The notes below the pieces were generated by a model that did no database searches, was not told where the DNA came from, and was given only the letters and a program-made list of their open reading frames with translations. Shown here one piece after another: positions 8,696-17,221 of a stretch of DNA of 64,000 nucleotides (positions are counted from its first letter, which is position 1; the number at the start of each line of letters is the position of its first letter). Location of the stretch: the NCBI RefSeq assembly GCF_016598615.1, contig NZ_CP066832.1, positions 124,001-188,000 on the forward strand. The letters are read 5' to 3'. The translations under genes were made by a program, and so were the position numbers. This DNA is from Streptomyces liliifuscus (GTDB taxonomy: Bacteria; Actinomycetota; Actinomycetes; Streptomycetales; Streptomycetaceae).

Positions 8696-9163
8696 ATGTC
8701 CAAGGAACGCAGGCCGGTAACGTTTTGGCGTCGGCATGAGCGAAGCGTCGGGGGTCCAGTGGTGATACGTCGTATGGCGGCAGCGGTCGTGCTGCTCGCC
8801 GCGGCTGTCCTGCTGCACTTCGGAACGCCGCACCACTCCTCGGTCGCATCCGGCGCGGTGTCCTCCATGGCACCCGCGATCGAACCGGAGTCCAGGAAGC
8901 AGCAGGGTTCCTCATCTGCCGTGCCGCATGTCGGTGCCGGCTCGCAGCAGCACCAGGCCGACGCCGAGGCGCTCGCCCTGCCGCCCCGGACCGGTCACCC
9001 CGTCGAGGCACCGTCGCTCGCCGCCGACGCGATCGCGGACGAGTCACTCGCGTCCCTCACCGCGGTGTCCGGGCCGGCGCATCCCCGCACCGCGAGGGAG
9101 GTCTGGAACCCGGGCGCCGGACTTGCGCCCACCCCCAGCACTCTGCAGACCTTCCGCTGCTGA
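8696..9163 (+). CDS. Small single-TM protein with C-terminal FRC
   Basis: A 155-residue protein with a basic N-terminus (MSKERRPVTFWRRHER), one helix (AAAVVLLAAAVLLHFG), a Ser/Gln/His-containing extracytoplasmic part and a C-terminus ending LQTFRC. It belongs by layout with the gene at 7835. The start ATG 8696 is preceded by a weak GGGAG at a suitable distance. Function unknown. Confidence 0.5.
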   Translation: MSKERRPVTFWRRHERSVGGPVVIRRMAAAVVLLAAAVLLHFGTPHHSSVASGAVSSMAPAIEPESRKQQGSSSAVPHVGAGSQQHQADAEALALPPRTGHPVEAPSLAADAIADESLASLTAVSGPAHPRTAREVWNPGAGLAPTPSTLQTFRC

Positions 9164-9334
9164 TCGGCAGCGTGCTGCGCGCACCCTTCGCACTTCCGGT
9201 ACGCACCACCGCGGGACGAGCGTCCAACCGGGCGCTCCCCACGGTTCGTTGACGCACACCCGGACGCGCGCAGTACGCACTCTTCGCTCCCTTTCGTCCT
9301 GAGAGCCCCACGAAGAGTTACGAGGCCGATTCCC

Positions 9335-9943
9335 ATGCACGCTCTCATCGAGCACGCCCGTACGTTCCCTGAGAAGATCGCCGACCGGCAGGAGGAGTTC
9401 GCCCGGCTGGCCGGGGGCCAGCAGCCCCAGGCCCTGTTCATCTCCTGCTCCGACTCCCGCGTCGTTCCCTCCCTGTTCACCGGTGCCCGCCCCGGTGACC
9501 TCTTCGAGCTGCGCACCGCGGGCAACATCGTTCCGCCCTACCGCGGGCAGGCCGCCTGCGGTGTCGCCGGATCCCTCGAATTCGCCGTCCAGGCCCTGCA
9601 GGTACCCGACATCATCGTGTGCGGCCACTCGCACTGCGGCGCCGTCCAGGGGCTGATGCGCGAGCAGAACGTCCAGACGATGCCGCTCGTACGGCGCTGG
9701 CTTGCCCGGGCCGGACACCGCGCCAGGACCGACGAGCCGTGGCAGACCCAGGGGCTCGGCGAGGACCCCACCGAGGTGACCCAGCAGCACGTCCTCACCC
9801 AGCTCGACCACCTGCGCAGCTACCCGTTCATCGCCCGGCGCCTGTCGTCGGGGCGGCTGCGGCTGCACGGCTGGTACTACACCGTCGAGACCGGCGAAGT
9901 CCTCTTCGCCATGCCCGGCACCCGCGCCTTCAAGCCCCTGTGA
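9335..9943 (+). CDS. Beta-class carbonic anhydrase
   Basis: Cytoplasmic zinc enzyme interconverting CO2 and bicarbonate; 202 residues, normal for the class. Zinc ligands appear as Cys in SCSDSR (with the Asp-Arg dyad) and His and Cys in CGHSHCGA. It is followed after 77 bases by a SulP transporter gene, a recurrent pairing in bacteria that suggests coupling of bicarbonate uptake or release with hydration. A second carbonic anhydrase gene is at 23496. The start ATG 9335 fits the N-terminus MHALIEHARTFPEKI. Confidence 0.93.
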   Translation: MHALIEHARTFPEKIADRQEEFARLAGGQQPQALFISCSDSRVVPSLFTGARPGDLFELRTAGNIVPPYRGQAACGVAGSLEFAVQALQVPDIIVCGHSHCGAVQGLMREQNVQTMPLVRRWLARAGHRARTDEPWQTQGLGEDPTEVTQQHVLTQLDHLRSYPFIARRLSSGRLRLHGWYYTVETGEVLFAMPGTRAFKPL

Positions 9944-10020
9944 CCCGACCGGACCACAGCTCTACCCGTCCGCTCCGGTCGCTTCTCACGCGACGTTCCT
10001 TCCCCCACAGAGAGAACGCC

Positions 10021-11493
10021 ATGACCTCACCTTTCTCCTCCCTCCGGTCCGCCCTGCGCACCGACTTCACCTCCTCCCTGGTCGTCTTCCTCGTCGCCGT
10101 GCCCCTGTGCGTGGGCGTCGCCGTCGCCTCCGGCGTCCCGGCCGAACTCGGCCTGATCACCGGCATCGTCGGCGGTCTCGTCACCGGGCTGCTGCCCGGC
10201 AGCAGCCTCCAGGTCAGCGGGCCCGCCGCCGGGCTGACCGTGCTCGTCCTCACCGCCGTCCAGGAGTACGGCCTGTCCGCCCTCGGCGTGATCGTCCTCG
10301 CCTGCGGGCTGCTCCAACTCACCCTCGGCGCCCTGCGCTGGGGACGCTTCTTCCGCGCCATCTCGCTGTCGGTCGTGCACGGCATGCTCGCCGGCATCGG
10401 CCTCGTACTGATCCTCGGACAGCTCTACGCGCTCGCGGACAGCAAAGCCCCGGGCACCGGCATGGAGAAGATCGCCGGACTGCCCGGCCTCGCCGTCGAC
10501 GTCCTGCTCTCGGACCCGGCCCTGATCGCCGTCGCCCTCGGCGCCGGAACCATCGCCGTCATGACGCTGTGGAAGAAGCTGCCCGGCAAGGCACAACTGC
10601 TGCCGGGTCCGCTCGTCGCGGTCGGCACGGCGACCCTCGCCACCGTCGTCTTCGACCTGCCCGTCGCCCGCGTCAAGGTCAGCGGCCTCATGGAGGCGAT
10701 CCAGCCGCCCGGCGGGAGCGACTTCGGCCGGCTGGCCGAGGTCGGACTGCTGACCACCATCGTCGCGTTCACGCTGATCGCCTCCGCCGAGTCACTGTTC
10801 AGCGCCGCCGCGGTCGACCGGCTGCACGACGGCCCGAAGACCGACTACGACAAAGAGCTGATGGCCCAGGGCACGGGCAACACCCTGTGCGGGCTGCTCG
10901 GCGCGCTGCCGATGACCGCGGTGATCGTCCGCAGCGCCGCCAACGTCCAGGCGGGCGCCCGCACCAAGGTCTCCCGCGTCCTGCACGGCGTGTGGCTGCT
11001 ACTGTTCGCCGCCCTGCTGCCCGGCGCCCTCGGCATGATCCCGACCGCCGCGCTCGCCGGCGTCCTCATCCACGCCGGCTTCAAACTGCTCCCGGTCAAG
11101 GAGCTGGGGCCGCTGTGGCGCGAACACCGGGGCGAGGCCGTGGTGCTGGTGATCACGGCCGGGGCGATCCTGGTCACCAACATGTTCGAAGGCGTCCTGA
11201 TCGGACTGCTCCTCGCAGTGGTCAAGACGGCCTGGGAGACCTCGCACGTCCACATCGACGTCACCGACCCGGGCAGCGGCCCGGTGCGGGTGCGGATCGC
11301 CGGCCACGCCACCTTCCTGCGCCTGCCGCGCATCCTCGACACCCTGGAACAACTGCCCGCCGACCGGCCCGTCGAGCTCAACCTCGCCGGGCTGCGCCAC
11401 CTCGACCACGCCTGCATGAGCGCCCTGCAGCACTGGGCGGACCAGCACAACGCGCACACCGTTCAACCCGAGCGCACCCACGCCTCGGCGTGA
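10021..11493 (+). CDS. SulP family anion transporter (probable bicarbonate or sulfate)
   Basis: Inner-membrane transporter of 490 residues with 10-12 helices. The N-terminal region contains VSGPAAGLTVLV, a SulP signature, and later TDYDKELMAQGTGN. The C-terminal 90 or so residues form a short STAS-like domain (VELNLAGLRHLDHACMSAL). The ATG at 10021 follows AGAGAGAAC. Being directly downstream of a carbonic anhydrase gene favours bicarbonate, though sulfate cannot be excluded. A strong terminator closes the pair. Confidence 0.9.
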   Translation: MTSPFSSLRSALRTDFTSSLVVFLVAVPLCVGVAVASGVPAELGLITGIVGGLVTGLLPGSSLQVSGPAAGLTVLVLTAVQEYGLSALGVIVLACGLLQLTLGALRWGRFFRAISLSVVHGMLAGIGLVLILGQLYALADSKAPGTGMEKIAGLPGLAVDVLLSDPALIAVALGAGTIAVMTLWKKLPGKAQLLPGPLVAVGTATLATVVFDLPVARVKVSGLMEAIQPPGGSDFGRLAEVGLLTTIVAFTLIASAESLFSAAAVDRLHDGPKTDYDKELMAQGTGNTLCGLLGALPMTAVIVRSAANVQAGARTKVSRVLHGVWLLLFAALLPGALGMIPTAALAGVLIHAGFKLLPVKELGPLWREHRGEAVVLVITAGAILVTNMFEGVLIGLLLAVVKTAWETSHVHIDVTDPGSGPVRVRIAGHATFLRLPRILDTLEQLPADRPVELNLAGLRHLDHACMSALQHWADQHNAHTVQPERTHASA

Positions 11494-11498
11494 GTGAG

Positions 11499-11534
11499 GG
11501 CCCGTGGGGCGGTGTTCCGGCCGCCCCACGGGCC
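11499..11534 (+). terminator. Terminator after carbonic anhydrase-SulP pair
   Basis: Perfect 14-bp inverted repeat GGCCCGTGGGGCGG / CCGCCCCACGGGCC with an 8-base loop, followed by TTTGGTT. Confidence 0.85.
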
Positions 11535-11637
11535 TTTGGTTACATACGGGGTGAACGGCCACGGATGTTCACCCGTACTCCCTGTCGTACGCCTGTCCGC
11601 TGGTGCGGGCAGGCCCAGCCCGGATACGGAGAGGCAC

Positions 11638-12156
11638 GTGCCCCAGCATCCCGAGCAGTCACAGCACCCACAGTGGGGACGCACCGGCCGTACCCTGCCC
11701 ACCGCCCGCCTGATACGCGGCGCCGCACTCGCCGCGAGCCTGGCGTTTCTTCCCCTGGCGACGGCCTGCAGTGGTGGTGAGGACGACGCGTCCCCGAACA
11801 GCAAGCCGTCGGAGATATCCGCCGCCCCTGCGGCCGGTGTCGTGGCCCCGGCCAAGGTCGAGGTGATCGCCAACCTCACCGGCTGCAAGCCCAAGATCCG
11901 CATTGACGCGGACGAACTGCGCCAGGGCGTGTGCCACACGGCCAAGGTCGACTACAGCATCACGACCTTCCCCGAGGAGAAGTACAAGGAGACCTGGCTG
12001 GACTCCGCCGCGATCTACGGGGGCAAGTACCTCGTCGGCCCGCGCTGGGTCCTCGCCGCGAAGCCGGAGATGCTGGAGGGCTTCCGTGCCAAGCTCGGCG
12101 GGACCATCCAGGAACTGAGCGGCCTGAGCGGGGGCCCGGCCCCGAGCGCGTCGTAG
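11638..12156 (+). CDS. Putative lipoprotein
   Basis: A 172-residue secreted lipoprotein. After a polar N-terminus there is a hydrophobic signal segment ending in the lipobox LATAC (ALAASLAFLPLATAC), followed by GEDD. The mature part contains two cysteines (LTGCKPKI, QGVCHTAK) that could form a disulfide. No family recognised. The start is GTG 11638. It lies 84 bases upstream of the CopC-CopD fusion gene on the same strand, so a copper- or envelope-related role is possible but unproven. Confidence 0.65.
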   Translation: MPQHPEQSQHPQWGRTGRTLPTARLIRGAALAASLAFLPLATACSGGEDDASPNSKPSEISAAPAAGVVAPAKVEVIANLTGCKPKIRIDADELRQGVCHTAKVDYSITTFPEEKYKETWLDSAAIYGGKYLVGPRWVLAAKPEMLEGFRAKLGGTIQELSGLSGGPAPSAS

Positions 12157-12240
12157 CGGCGGCCACGTCCCCACCGCCATCGCACACCCCCGTCGCAGCC
12201 CTTTCCTGCGGCGTACGCCCCCTGACCTGGAGACTGCTTC

Positions 12241-14205
12241 ATGCACACGGCACCGCGCCGGACCAGGAAACCGCTGACCGTCATGCTCCTGGTCGGCACG
12301 GTGCTCGCCCTCCTCCTCGGCGGCGCCGGATCCGCCTCCGCCCACGCCACCCTGACCAGCGCCGAACCGGCCGACGTCTCCGTCCTCAAGACGGCCCCGA
12401 AGCAGATCACGCTCGCCTTCAGTGAATCCGTCAGCCTCTCCGACGGCTCCCTGCGTGTCCTGTCCCCGAAGAACCTGCGGGTCGACAGCGGGGCGGTCAC
12501 GCATGCGGGGAAGGAAACGGACACCGCCCGGGTGAAGCTGCGCGACAAGCTGCCCGAGGGCACGTACACGGTGTCCTGGCGGGTCGTCTCCGCGGACAGC
12601 CACTCGATCTCCGGCGCGTTCACCTTCTCCGTCGGCAAGCCGTCCGCCACCGCCGCCGTGGTGCCCACCGAGTCCTCGGACGACACCGCCGTCTCCCGCA
12701 TCTACGACGTCTTCCGCTACGTCGCGTACGGCGGCCTCGCCCTGCTGATCGGCGTCGCCCTGTTCGCCCTCGTCTGCTGGCCGGCCGGCGCGGGCCTGCG
12801 CCCGCTGCGCAGGCTGCTGCTCGCCGGCTGGACGGCGCTGTTCGCCTCCACCGTCGTGCTGTTGCTGCTGCGCGGCCCGTACGAGACCGGCCGAGGTCTC
12901 ACCGCGGCCTTCGACCTGTCGCTCCTGGGCCAAACCATCACGGGCAAGACCGGACTGGCCCTGAGCGTGCGGTTGGTGCTGCTCGCGGCGGCGGCAATCC
13001 TCGTGGCGCTGTCCGCGGCCCGCCTCCGCCGCGCAGCTGACAGGACGCAGCGCGATCCCGCCGCCGCGCACGCGGTCGATCAGCCCGCCGCGGAACCGCA
13101 GTTCGGCATCGGCGTACGCGTCGTGGGCACGCTGTTCGCCGTGGGCCTGGCCCTCACCTGGGCCGCCGCCGAACACGCCTCCGCCGGTATCCAGGTGCCG
13201 TTGGCGATCCCCGTCTCGGTGCTGCACCTGCTCGCCATGGCGGTGTGGCTGGGCGGTCTGGCCGCGCTGGTCGTTGCCCTGTTCCGGGCACCCGCCGATG
13301 TGGTGGTCCCGGTGGCAGCGGTTGCGCGCTTCTCCCGGCTGGCCTTCACCGCGGTCGTCGTCCTGGTCGCGACCGGCGTCTACCAGTCGTGGCGGCAGGT
13401 CGGTTCGTGGGAGGCCGTGTCCACCACCGAGTACGGCAGGCTCCTCACCTTCAAGGTCGGTGCGGTGGCCCTGGTGCTGACCGCTGCGTGGTTCTCCCGG
13501 CAGTGGACCGCGCAGCTCACCCAGGAGCGGCTGCCAAAAACCCTTCCGGCGGCCGCACCCGAACTTGTACGTGTGGCACAGACCGTCGGCGTCGGCGCCT
13601 CCTCAGGCAGCGACACAGCCGAGGGAACGGGCGGCGACGCCGGGACGCCCACTTTGTGCGATCTGCCTGACACCCCTGGGCCATCCGGCTCGCCGTCCGC
13701 CTCCGACGGCCACCGGCGTAGTTTGCGCCGGTCGGTCGCCGCCGAGGCCGTCCTCGGTGTCGTGGTCCTGGCGATCACCACGCTGCTCACCGGAACCCAG
13801 CCCAGCCGCGCCGCCGTCCAGAGCGCCGCAGCGACCGCCGCCGCCCAGGAACCCACAGCGCGGGTCGTGACAATCCCGTTCGACGTCGGCACCCCGAACG
13901 GCACCGGCGCGGTGCAGCTCACCTTCGGGCCCGGGCGCGTCGGCGACAACACCGTTGAAGCTCTGGTGTACGGCCCCGACAAGGGCATCGCCACGGTCCC
14001 CGAACTCCGGCTTACCCTCACCCAGAACGCCCAGCGGATCGGCCCGCTGGACGCCAAACTGGCCAACAAGGGCGGCTACTGGGCCGCCGACCGCCTGCGG
14101 TTGCCGCTGTCCGGAACATGGACCCTGCGGGTCACCGTCCGGGTCACGGACATCGACCAGGTCACCGTCTCCAAGAACGTGACCATCAGGCCGTCACTTT
14201 TCTGA
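12241..14205 (+). CDS. CopC-CopD fusion protein (copper resistance/uptake)
   Basis: A 654-residue protein with three parts. A signal peptide ends SASAHAT, leaving an N-terminal His typical of the CopC Cu(II) site; the CopC beta-domain (to about residue 125) has VSADSHSISGAFTF. A CopD membrane domain of about 8 helices follows (roughly 150-430), with conserved His in AAEHAS and SVLHLLAM. The last 120 residues form an extracytoplasmic beta-domain after one more helix (FDVGTPNGTGAVQLTFGPG). The family moves copper across the membrane. A second, differently arranged CopC/CopD set is at 24745-27379. Confidence 0.92.
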   Translation: MHTAPRRTRKPLTVMLLVGTVLALLLGGAGSASAHATLTSAEPADVSVLKTAPKQITLAFSESVSLSDGSLRVLSPKNLRVDSGAVTHAGKETDTARVKLRDKLPEGTYTVSWRVVSADSHSISGAFTFSVGKPSATAAVVPTESSDDTAVSRIYDVFRYVAYGGLALLIGVALFALVCWPAGAGLRPLRRLLLAGWTALFASTVVLLLLRGPYETGRGLTAAFDLSLLGQTITGKTGLALSVRLVLLAAAAILVALSAARLRRAADRTQRDPAAAHAVDQPAAEPQFGIGVRVVGTLFAVGLALTWAAAEHASAGIQVPLAIPVSVLHLLAMAVWLGGLAALVVALFRAPADVVVPVAAVARFSRLAFTAVVVLVATGVYQSWRQVGSWEAVSTTEYGRLLTFKVGAVALVLTAAWFSRQWTAQLTQERLPKTLPAAAPELVRVAQTVGVGASSGSDTAEGTGGDAGTPTLCDLPDTPGPSGSPSASDGHRRSLRRSVAAEAVLGVVVLAITTLLTGTQPSRAAVQSAAATAAAQEPTARVVTIPFDVGTPNGTGAVQLTFGPGRVGDNTVEALVYGPDKGIATVPELRLTLTQNAQRIGPLDAKLANKGGYWAADRLRLPLSGTWTLRVTVRVTDIDQVTVSKNVTIRPSLF

Positions 14206-14408
14206 CCGTCCGTACGCACGGACACGCTCCGCCCAGCTGACCGGCGCAGCACAGCCACTCCCGGGCGAACCGTCCCAGGGCGGCCGTCCCCGCACAGAGG
14301 CAACGGCCACACACCGCTCTCCCCGGCACGGCGTCGCTGGACGGCGATCCGCACACCGCCGTCCAGCAAGAGGAACACACCGAACAGCACCAGCGCCCAG
14401 GCAGCCAT
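14206..14408 (-). pseudogene. Isoprenylcysteine-methyltransferase-like N-terminal remnant
   Basis: From ATG 14408 the frame reads AWALVLFGVFLLLDGGVRI then AVQRRRAGESG, which lines up with the start of the intact protein at 30592 (AWAALALYGFWLLSAFGLRT then LIQRRRTGDSG). After about 35 residues similarity ends and the frame runs into the antisense of the CopC-CopD gene. I read this as a truncated N-terminal fragment of the same family, left next to the ArsR-CDF operon that mirrors the one at 29.5 kb. Similarity was judged by eye. Confidence 0.5.
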
Positions 14409-14413
14409 CGCCC

Positions 14414-15043
14414 TCACCCCCGGTCCGGGTCCTGCTTGCGGGCCGCGCCGAGCAGGTAGTCGCCGCTGATACGGGTGAACGCGCCCGTCACCGCCAGGCC
14501 GTGACGCGGCAGTTCGGCGAGGAACTTCTGCGCCGTGAACCGGTCGTGCTCGGGGTGCTCGAACAGCATCCGGTAGGACGGGCGGGCCAGGGCGTGCGCG
14601 GTGACCTCGTCGAAGACGAACACTCCGCCCGGCTTCAGCACGCGGGCGATCTCCGCGACGGCAGATCGCCAGTCGGGGATGTGGTGGATGATCGCGAAGT
14701 CGAACGCGGCGTCGTAGGCACCGTCCTTGGCGCCGAACGCCGACTTGAGGTCGGTCGCGTCGCCCACGGCCAGGCGGACAAGGCCCGGCCGGTCCGCCAG
14801 CCGGCGCCGGGCCTTGGCGACCATGGTCTCGTCCAGGTCGACGGCGTCGACCTGCGCGGCGCGGAAGTGGTCGAGGATCAGCTTCGTGCCGTAGCCGGAG
14901 CCGCAGCCGATCTCCACCGCTCTCACACCGGGCGGCAGCGGGCCGCCGGCCAGCCGCAGCAGGGCCGGGACCTCGTAGAAGCGTTGCAGCGCCCGGCGGG
15001 CGGGATTGTTGACCGCCGCTTTCTCGATCCGGTTCATCAGCAT
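14414..15043 (-). CDS. Class I SAM-dependent methyltransferase
   Basis: A 209-residue Rossmann methyltransferase. Motif I is VEIGCGSGYGTK (about residue 42 from the chosen start), the acidic end of beta-2 is DAVDLDE, and a post-motif loop reads AIIHHIPDW. Substrate unknown; similar small methyltransferases often accompany metal or arsenic genes. The start is placed at ATG 15043 because GGGGGG lies upstream; an ATG at 15067 is in frame but has no ribosome site. It is divergent from the ArsR gene across an operator-like inverted repeat. Confidence 0.8.
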   Translation of the reverse strand: MLMNRIEKAAVNNPARRALQRFYEVPALLRLAGGPLPPGVRAVEIGCGSGYGTKLILDHFRAAQVDAVDLDETMVAKARRRLADRPGLVRLAVGDATDLKSAFGAKDGAYDAAFDFAIIHHIPDWRSAVAEIARVLKPGGVFVFDEVTAHALARPSYRMLFEHPEHDRFTAQKFLAELPRHGLAVTGAFTRISGDYLLGAARKQDPDRG

Positions 15044-15078
15044 GACGCGGCCCCCCAAAGATGACATCGACTAGCATG

Positions 15079-15107
15079 GCTATCATCGTTCCATGACGAT
15101 GAATAGC
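15079..15107. promoter_or_regulatory. Operator-like inverted repeat and -10 region of the ArsR-CDF-LspA operon
   Basis: Imperfect inverted repeat GCTATCATCG (15079-15088) and CGATGAATAGC (15097-15107; one extra A) spans the ArsR start codon. A TATCAT -10-like hexamer at 15081-15086 sits 7 bases before ATG 15093, and there is no Shine-Dalgarno sequence. This indicates a leaderless transcript with the operator over the promoter, as expected for ArsR autoregulation. Confidence 0.6.
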
Positions 15108-15482
15108 ACGGAGGCCACACCGTCGGCCACCACTTCGTGCGGGGCGCCCTCGGCGGCGGTCGCCCTGTTCCGGTCCTTGGGCGACCCGGCCCGCCTGGCG
15201 ATCCTGCGCCGCCTGGCCGAGGGCGAAGCGCGGGTGACCGACCTGGTCGCCTGTGTGGGCCTGGCGCAGTCCACAGTCTCGGCGCACCTGGCCTGCCTGC
15301 GCGACTGCGGCCTGATCACCTCCCGTCCGCAGGGCCGCGCGACCCTGCACGCGCTGGCGCACCCCGAGCTGCTGGACCTGCTGGCCTCCGCCGAGCAGTT
15401 GCTCGCCGCGACCGGCGAGGCCGTCGACCTGTGCCCCACCTACGGAACCACCACCCCTGTCGTCGAGGAGTCCGCCCGATGA
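15093..15482 (+). CDS. ArsR/SmtB-family metal sensor, CmtR-like
   Basis: A 129-residue winged-helix repressor. The recognition region reads SQSTVSAHLACLRDCG-like (AQSTVSAHLACLRDCG), whose two cysteines match the Cys57/Cys61 pair used by the Mycobacterium tuberculosis Cd/Pb sensor CmtR. A further C-terminal cysteine in DLCPTYG could be the third ligand (Cys102 equivalent). It heads an operon with a CDF transporter gene (ATGA overlap) and LspA. Probably leaderless from ATG 15093. CmtR-like Cd/Pb or Zn sensing is inferred from the ligand pattern. Confidence 0.85.
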   Translation: MTMNSTEATPSATTSCGAPSAAVALFRSLGDPARLAILRRLAEGEARVTDLVACVGLAQSTVSAHLACLRDCGLITSRPQGRATLHALAHPELLDLLASAEQLLAATGEAVDLCPTYGTTTPVVEESAR

Positions 15483-16183
15483 GCACCGCCCCCGCCGCCG
15501 TTCCTGATGTCACCGGGCCGGCCGCGCACCGCGCGGTGCGGTACGCGAAGTTCACCATCGGCTACAACGTCATCGAGGGGATCATCGCCATCTCGGCCGG
15601 CGCGGCCGCCGGGGCGGTCTCGCTGATCGGGTTCGGCATCGACTCCGGCATCGAGGTCGCCGCCGCGGTGGTGGTCCTGATACGGCTGCTGGCGGAGATC
15701 AAGGGCGGCGAGCCGGACGAGGCCAAGGAACGCAAGGCGCTGAAGTTCATCGCGATCACGTTCTTCGCGCTCGCCGCCTACGTCACCGTCGAGGGCGTCC
15801 GCGACCTGTTCAGCGGAGAGAAGCCCGACACCTCGCTGGTCGGTATCGTCCTGACCGGCGTGTCCATCGTGATCATGCCGTGGCTGGCGCGCGCCAAGCG
15901 CAAGGCCGGTCTGGAGATGAACTCCCGCCTGGTCGTCGCCGACGCCGCCGAGACCAAGCTGTGCGCCTGGCTGTCGGTGTCCACCTTCGCCGGCCTGCTC
16001 GCGTTCGCCTTCTTCGGCTGGACCTGGCTGGACCCGGTCGCCGGATTCGTCATCGCCGCCTTCGCGATCATGGAGGGCAAGGAAGCCTGGGAGGGCGAAC
16101 TCGTCTGCGACGACGGCTGCGAAGACGACGACAAGTCGGCCGCGGCCGGCGAGGCGTCCTCCTGCTCGGACGGCTGCAAGTGA
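15479..16183 (+). CDS. CDF-like cation transporter with Cys-rich tail
   Basis: A 234-residue membrane protein with about six helices, shorter than classical CDFs because the cytoplasmic domain is replaced by a short acidic Cys-rich tail (CDDGCEDDDK ... SSCSDGCK). Candidate metal-site residues are in GFGIDSGIE (helix 2) and VVADAAETK (helix 5). Its ATG overlaps the ArsR stop. A paralogue with the same architecture and regulator is at 29858. Likely exports the metal sensed by the upstream CmtR-like protein (Cd/Pb/Zn class). Confidence 0.82.
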   Translation: MSTAPAAVPDVTGPAAHRAVRYAKFTIGYNVIEGIIAISAGAAAGAVSLIGFGIDSGIEVAAAVVVLIRLLAEIKGGEPDEAKERKALKFIAITFFALAAYVTVEGVRDLFSGEKPDTSLVGIVLTGVSIVIMPWLARAKRKAGLEMNSRLVVADAAETKLCAWLSVSTFAGLLAFAFFGWTWLDPVAGFVIAAFAIMEGKEAWEGELVCDDGCEDDDKSAAAGEASSCSDGCK

Positions 16184-16671
16184 CCGCCCCCACCACCACG
16201 GCCGCGGCCCGGCCCGGCGCTCTCAAGCGCCGGGCCGGACTGCTGGCCCTGGCCGCCGTCCTCGCCGGTGCCGACCTCGGCCTCAAGGCGTGGGCGCAGC
16301 AGGCCCTGCCGGGCTCTCCGATCGAGGGCGGTCCGCTCGACCTCCGGCTCGCCTTCAACTCCGGGGTCGCGTTCTCCTTCGCCGCCGGCGCCCCCGCCTG
16401 GACCGTCATTGCCGTCACCGGGCTCATCACCCTGATCGTGGCGGCCGCGCTGTGGCGCACCGCCCCGACGGCCTCGCGCCTGTGGGGTGGGGCGCTGGCC
16501 GCCGTCCTCGGCGGAGCTGCCGCCAACCTCCTCGACCGGGCTCCCGACGGACAGGTCACCGACTACCTGCATACCGGCTGGTGGCCCACCTTCAACCTCG
16601 CCGACGTCTTCATCGTCTGTGGCGGCCTGCTGCTCGTCGCCCTGTCCTGGCGCGCGCCCGAGCGGACCTGA
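16180..16671 (+). CDS. lspA: Lipoprotein signal peptidase (signal peptidase II)
   Basis: Membrane aspartic peptidase that cleaves prolipoprotein signal peptides. It has 163 residues and four helices. The first catalytic Asp lies in NLLDRAPDG and the second in FNLADVF; the N-terminal LRLAFNSGVAFSF corresponds to the family's NxGxAFS block. The GTG start overlaps the CDF stop, so it is coupled to a metal exporter gene. It is probably an accessory copy; three lipoprotein genes (11638, 17222, 17944) lie nearby and could be its clients. Confidence 0.9.
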   Translation: MTAPTTTAAARPGALKRRAGLLALAAVLAGADLGLKAWAQQALPGSPIEGGPLDLRLAFNSGVAFSFAAGAPAWTVIAVTGLITLIVAAALWRTAPTASRLWGGALAAVLGGAAANLLDRAPDGQVTDYLHTGWWPTFNLADVFIVCGGLLLVALSWRAPERT

Positions 16672-16685
16672 AGGCGGACCGTACG

Positions 16686-17096
16686 ATGGGCCTCATGACC
16701 AGCAGCACCGGATCGAGCCGCCGCCCCGCCGGGCGGCTGTTCGTGCTGCTGGTGATGGCGGTCCTGACCGGTGTGCTGGGCATGCACGCCCTGGGCCCCG
16801 CCGGGGCGCCGTCACCACGCATGGATGCCGGTCACGACATGGTGATGACTATGGCCGATGGCGCCGCGCACGCGAGCGAGGGATGCTCGCACGCGGACGG
16901 CGGGCCGGATCACCTCGATCACGCGGACGGGACGTGTGCGGCGGCCGGCATCGGCTCCGGGTACGCGCCGCCCGCGCTGACCAGCGTCCTGACGGACGCG
17001 CCCGTCGCTTCTGCCTCGGTGTCGCCAGCTGCGGTGTCGGCCGGGAGCGGCCGGGCGCCGCCCGACCTGTCTGAGCTGCAACTCCTGCGGATATAG
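16686..17096 (+). CDS. DUF6153-like small membrane protein
   Basis: A 136-residue protein with one N-terminal helix (LFVLLVMAVLTGVLGMHALG), then a His/Met/Asp-rich extracytoplasmic region (MDAGHDMVMTMADGAAH, EGCSHADGG, DHLDHADGTC) and a C-terminus ending LSELQLLRI. The HxM and HxxH content suggests Cu(I)/Cu(II) binding. It immediately precedes a DUF305 gene, a usual arrangement in Streptomyces. The start at ATG 16686 is 14 bases after lspA; ATG 16695 is an alternative. Confidence 0.65.
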   Translation: MGLMTSSTGSSRRPAGRLFVLLVMAVLTGVLGMHALGPAGAPSPRMDAGHDMVMTMADGAAHASEGCSHADGGPDHLDHADGTCAAAGIGSGYAPPALTSVLTDAPVASASVSPAAVSAGSGRAPPDLSELQLLRI

Positions 17097-17221
17097 AGCG
17101 GCCCGCACGGCACCCCCAGGCCCGGATACTTCCGGTGGCTGGTGCCGCGCCATCGCACGCCCTCATCCCATGAACACCCGCGCGCCCTGTCGTGGCTGCG
17201 CGGTGAAGGAGTTGCACCACC

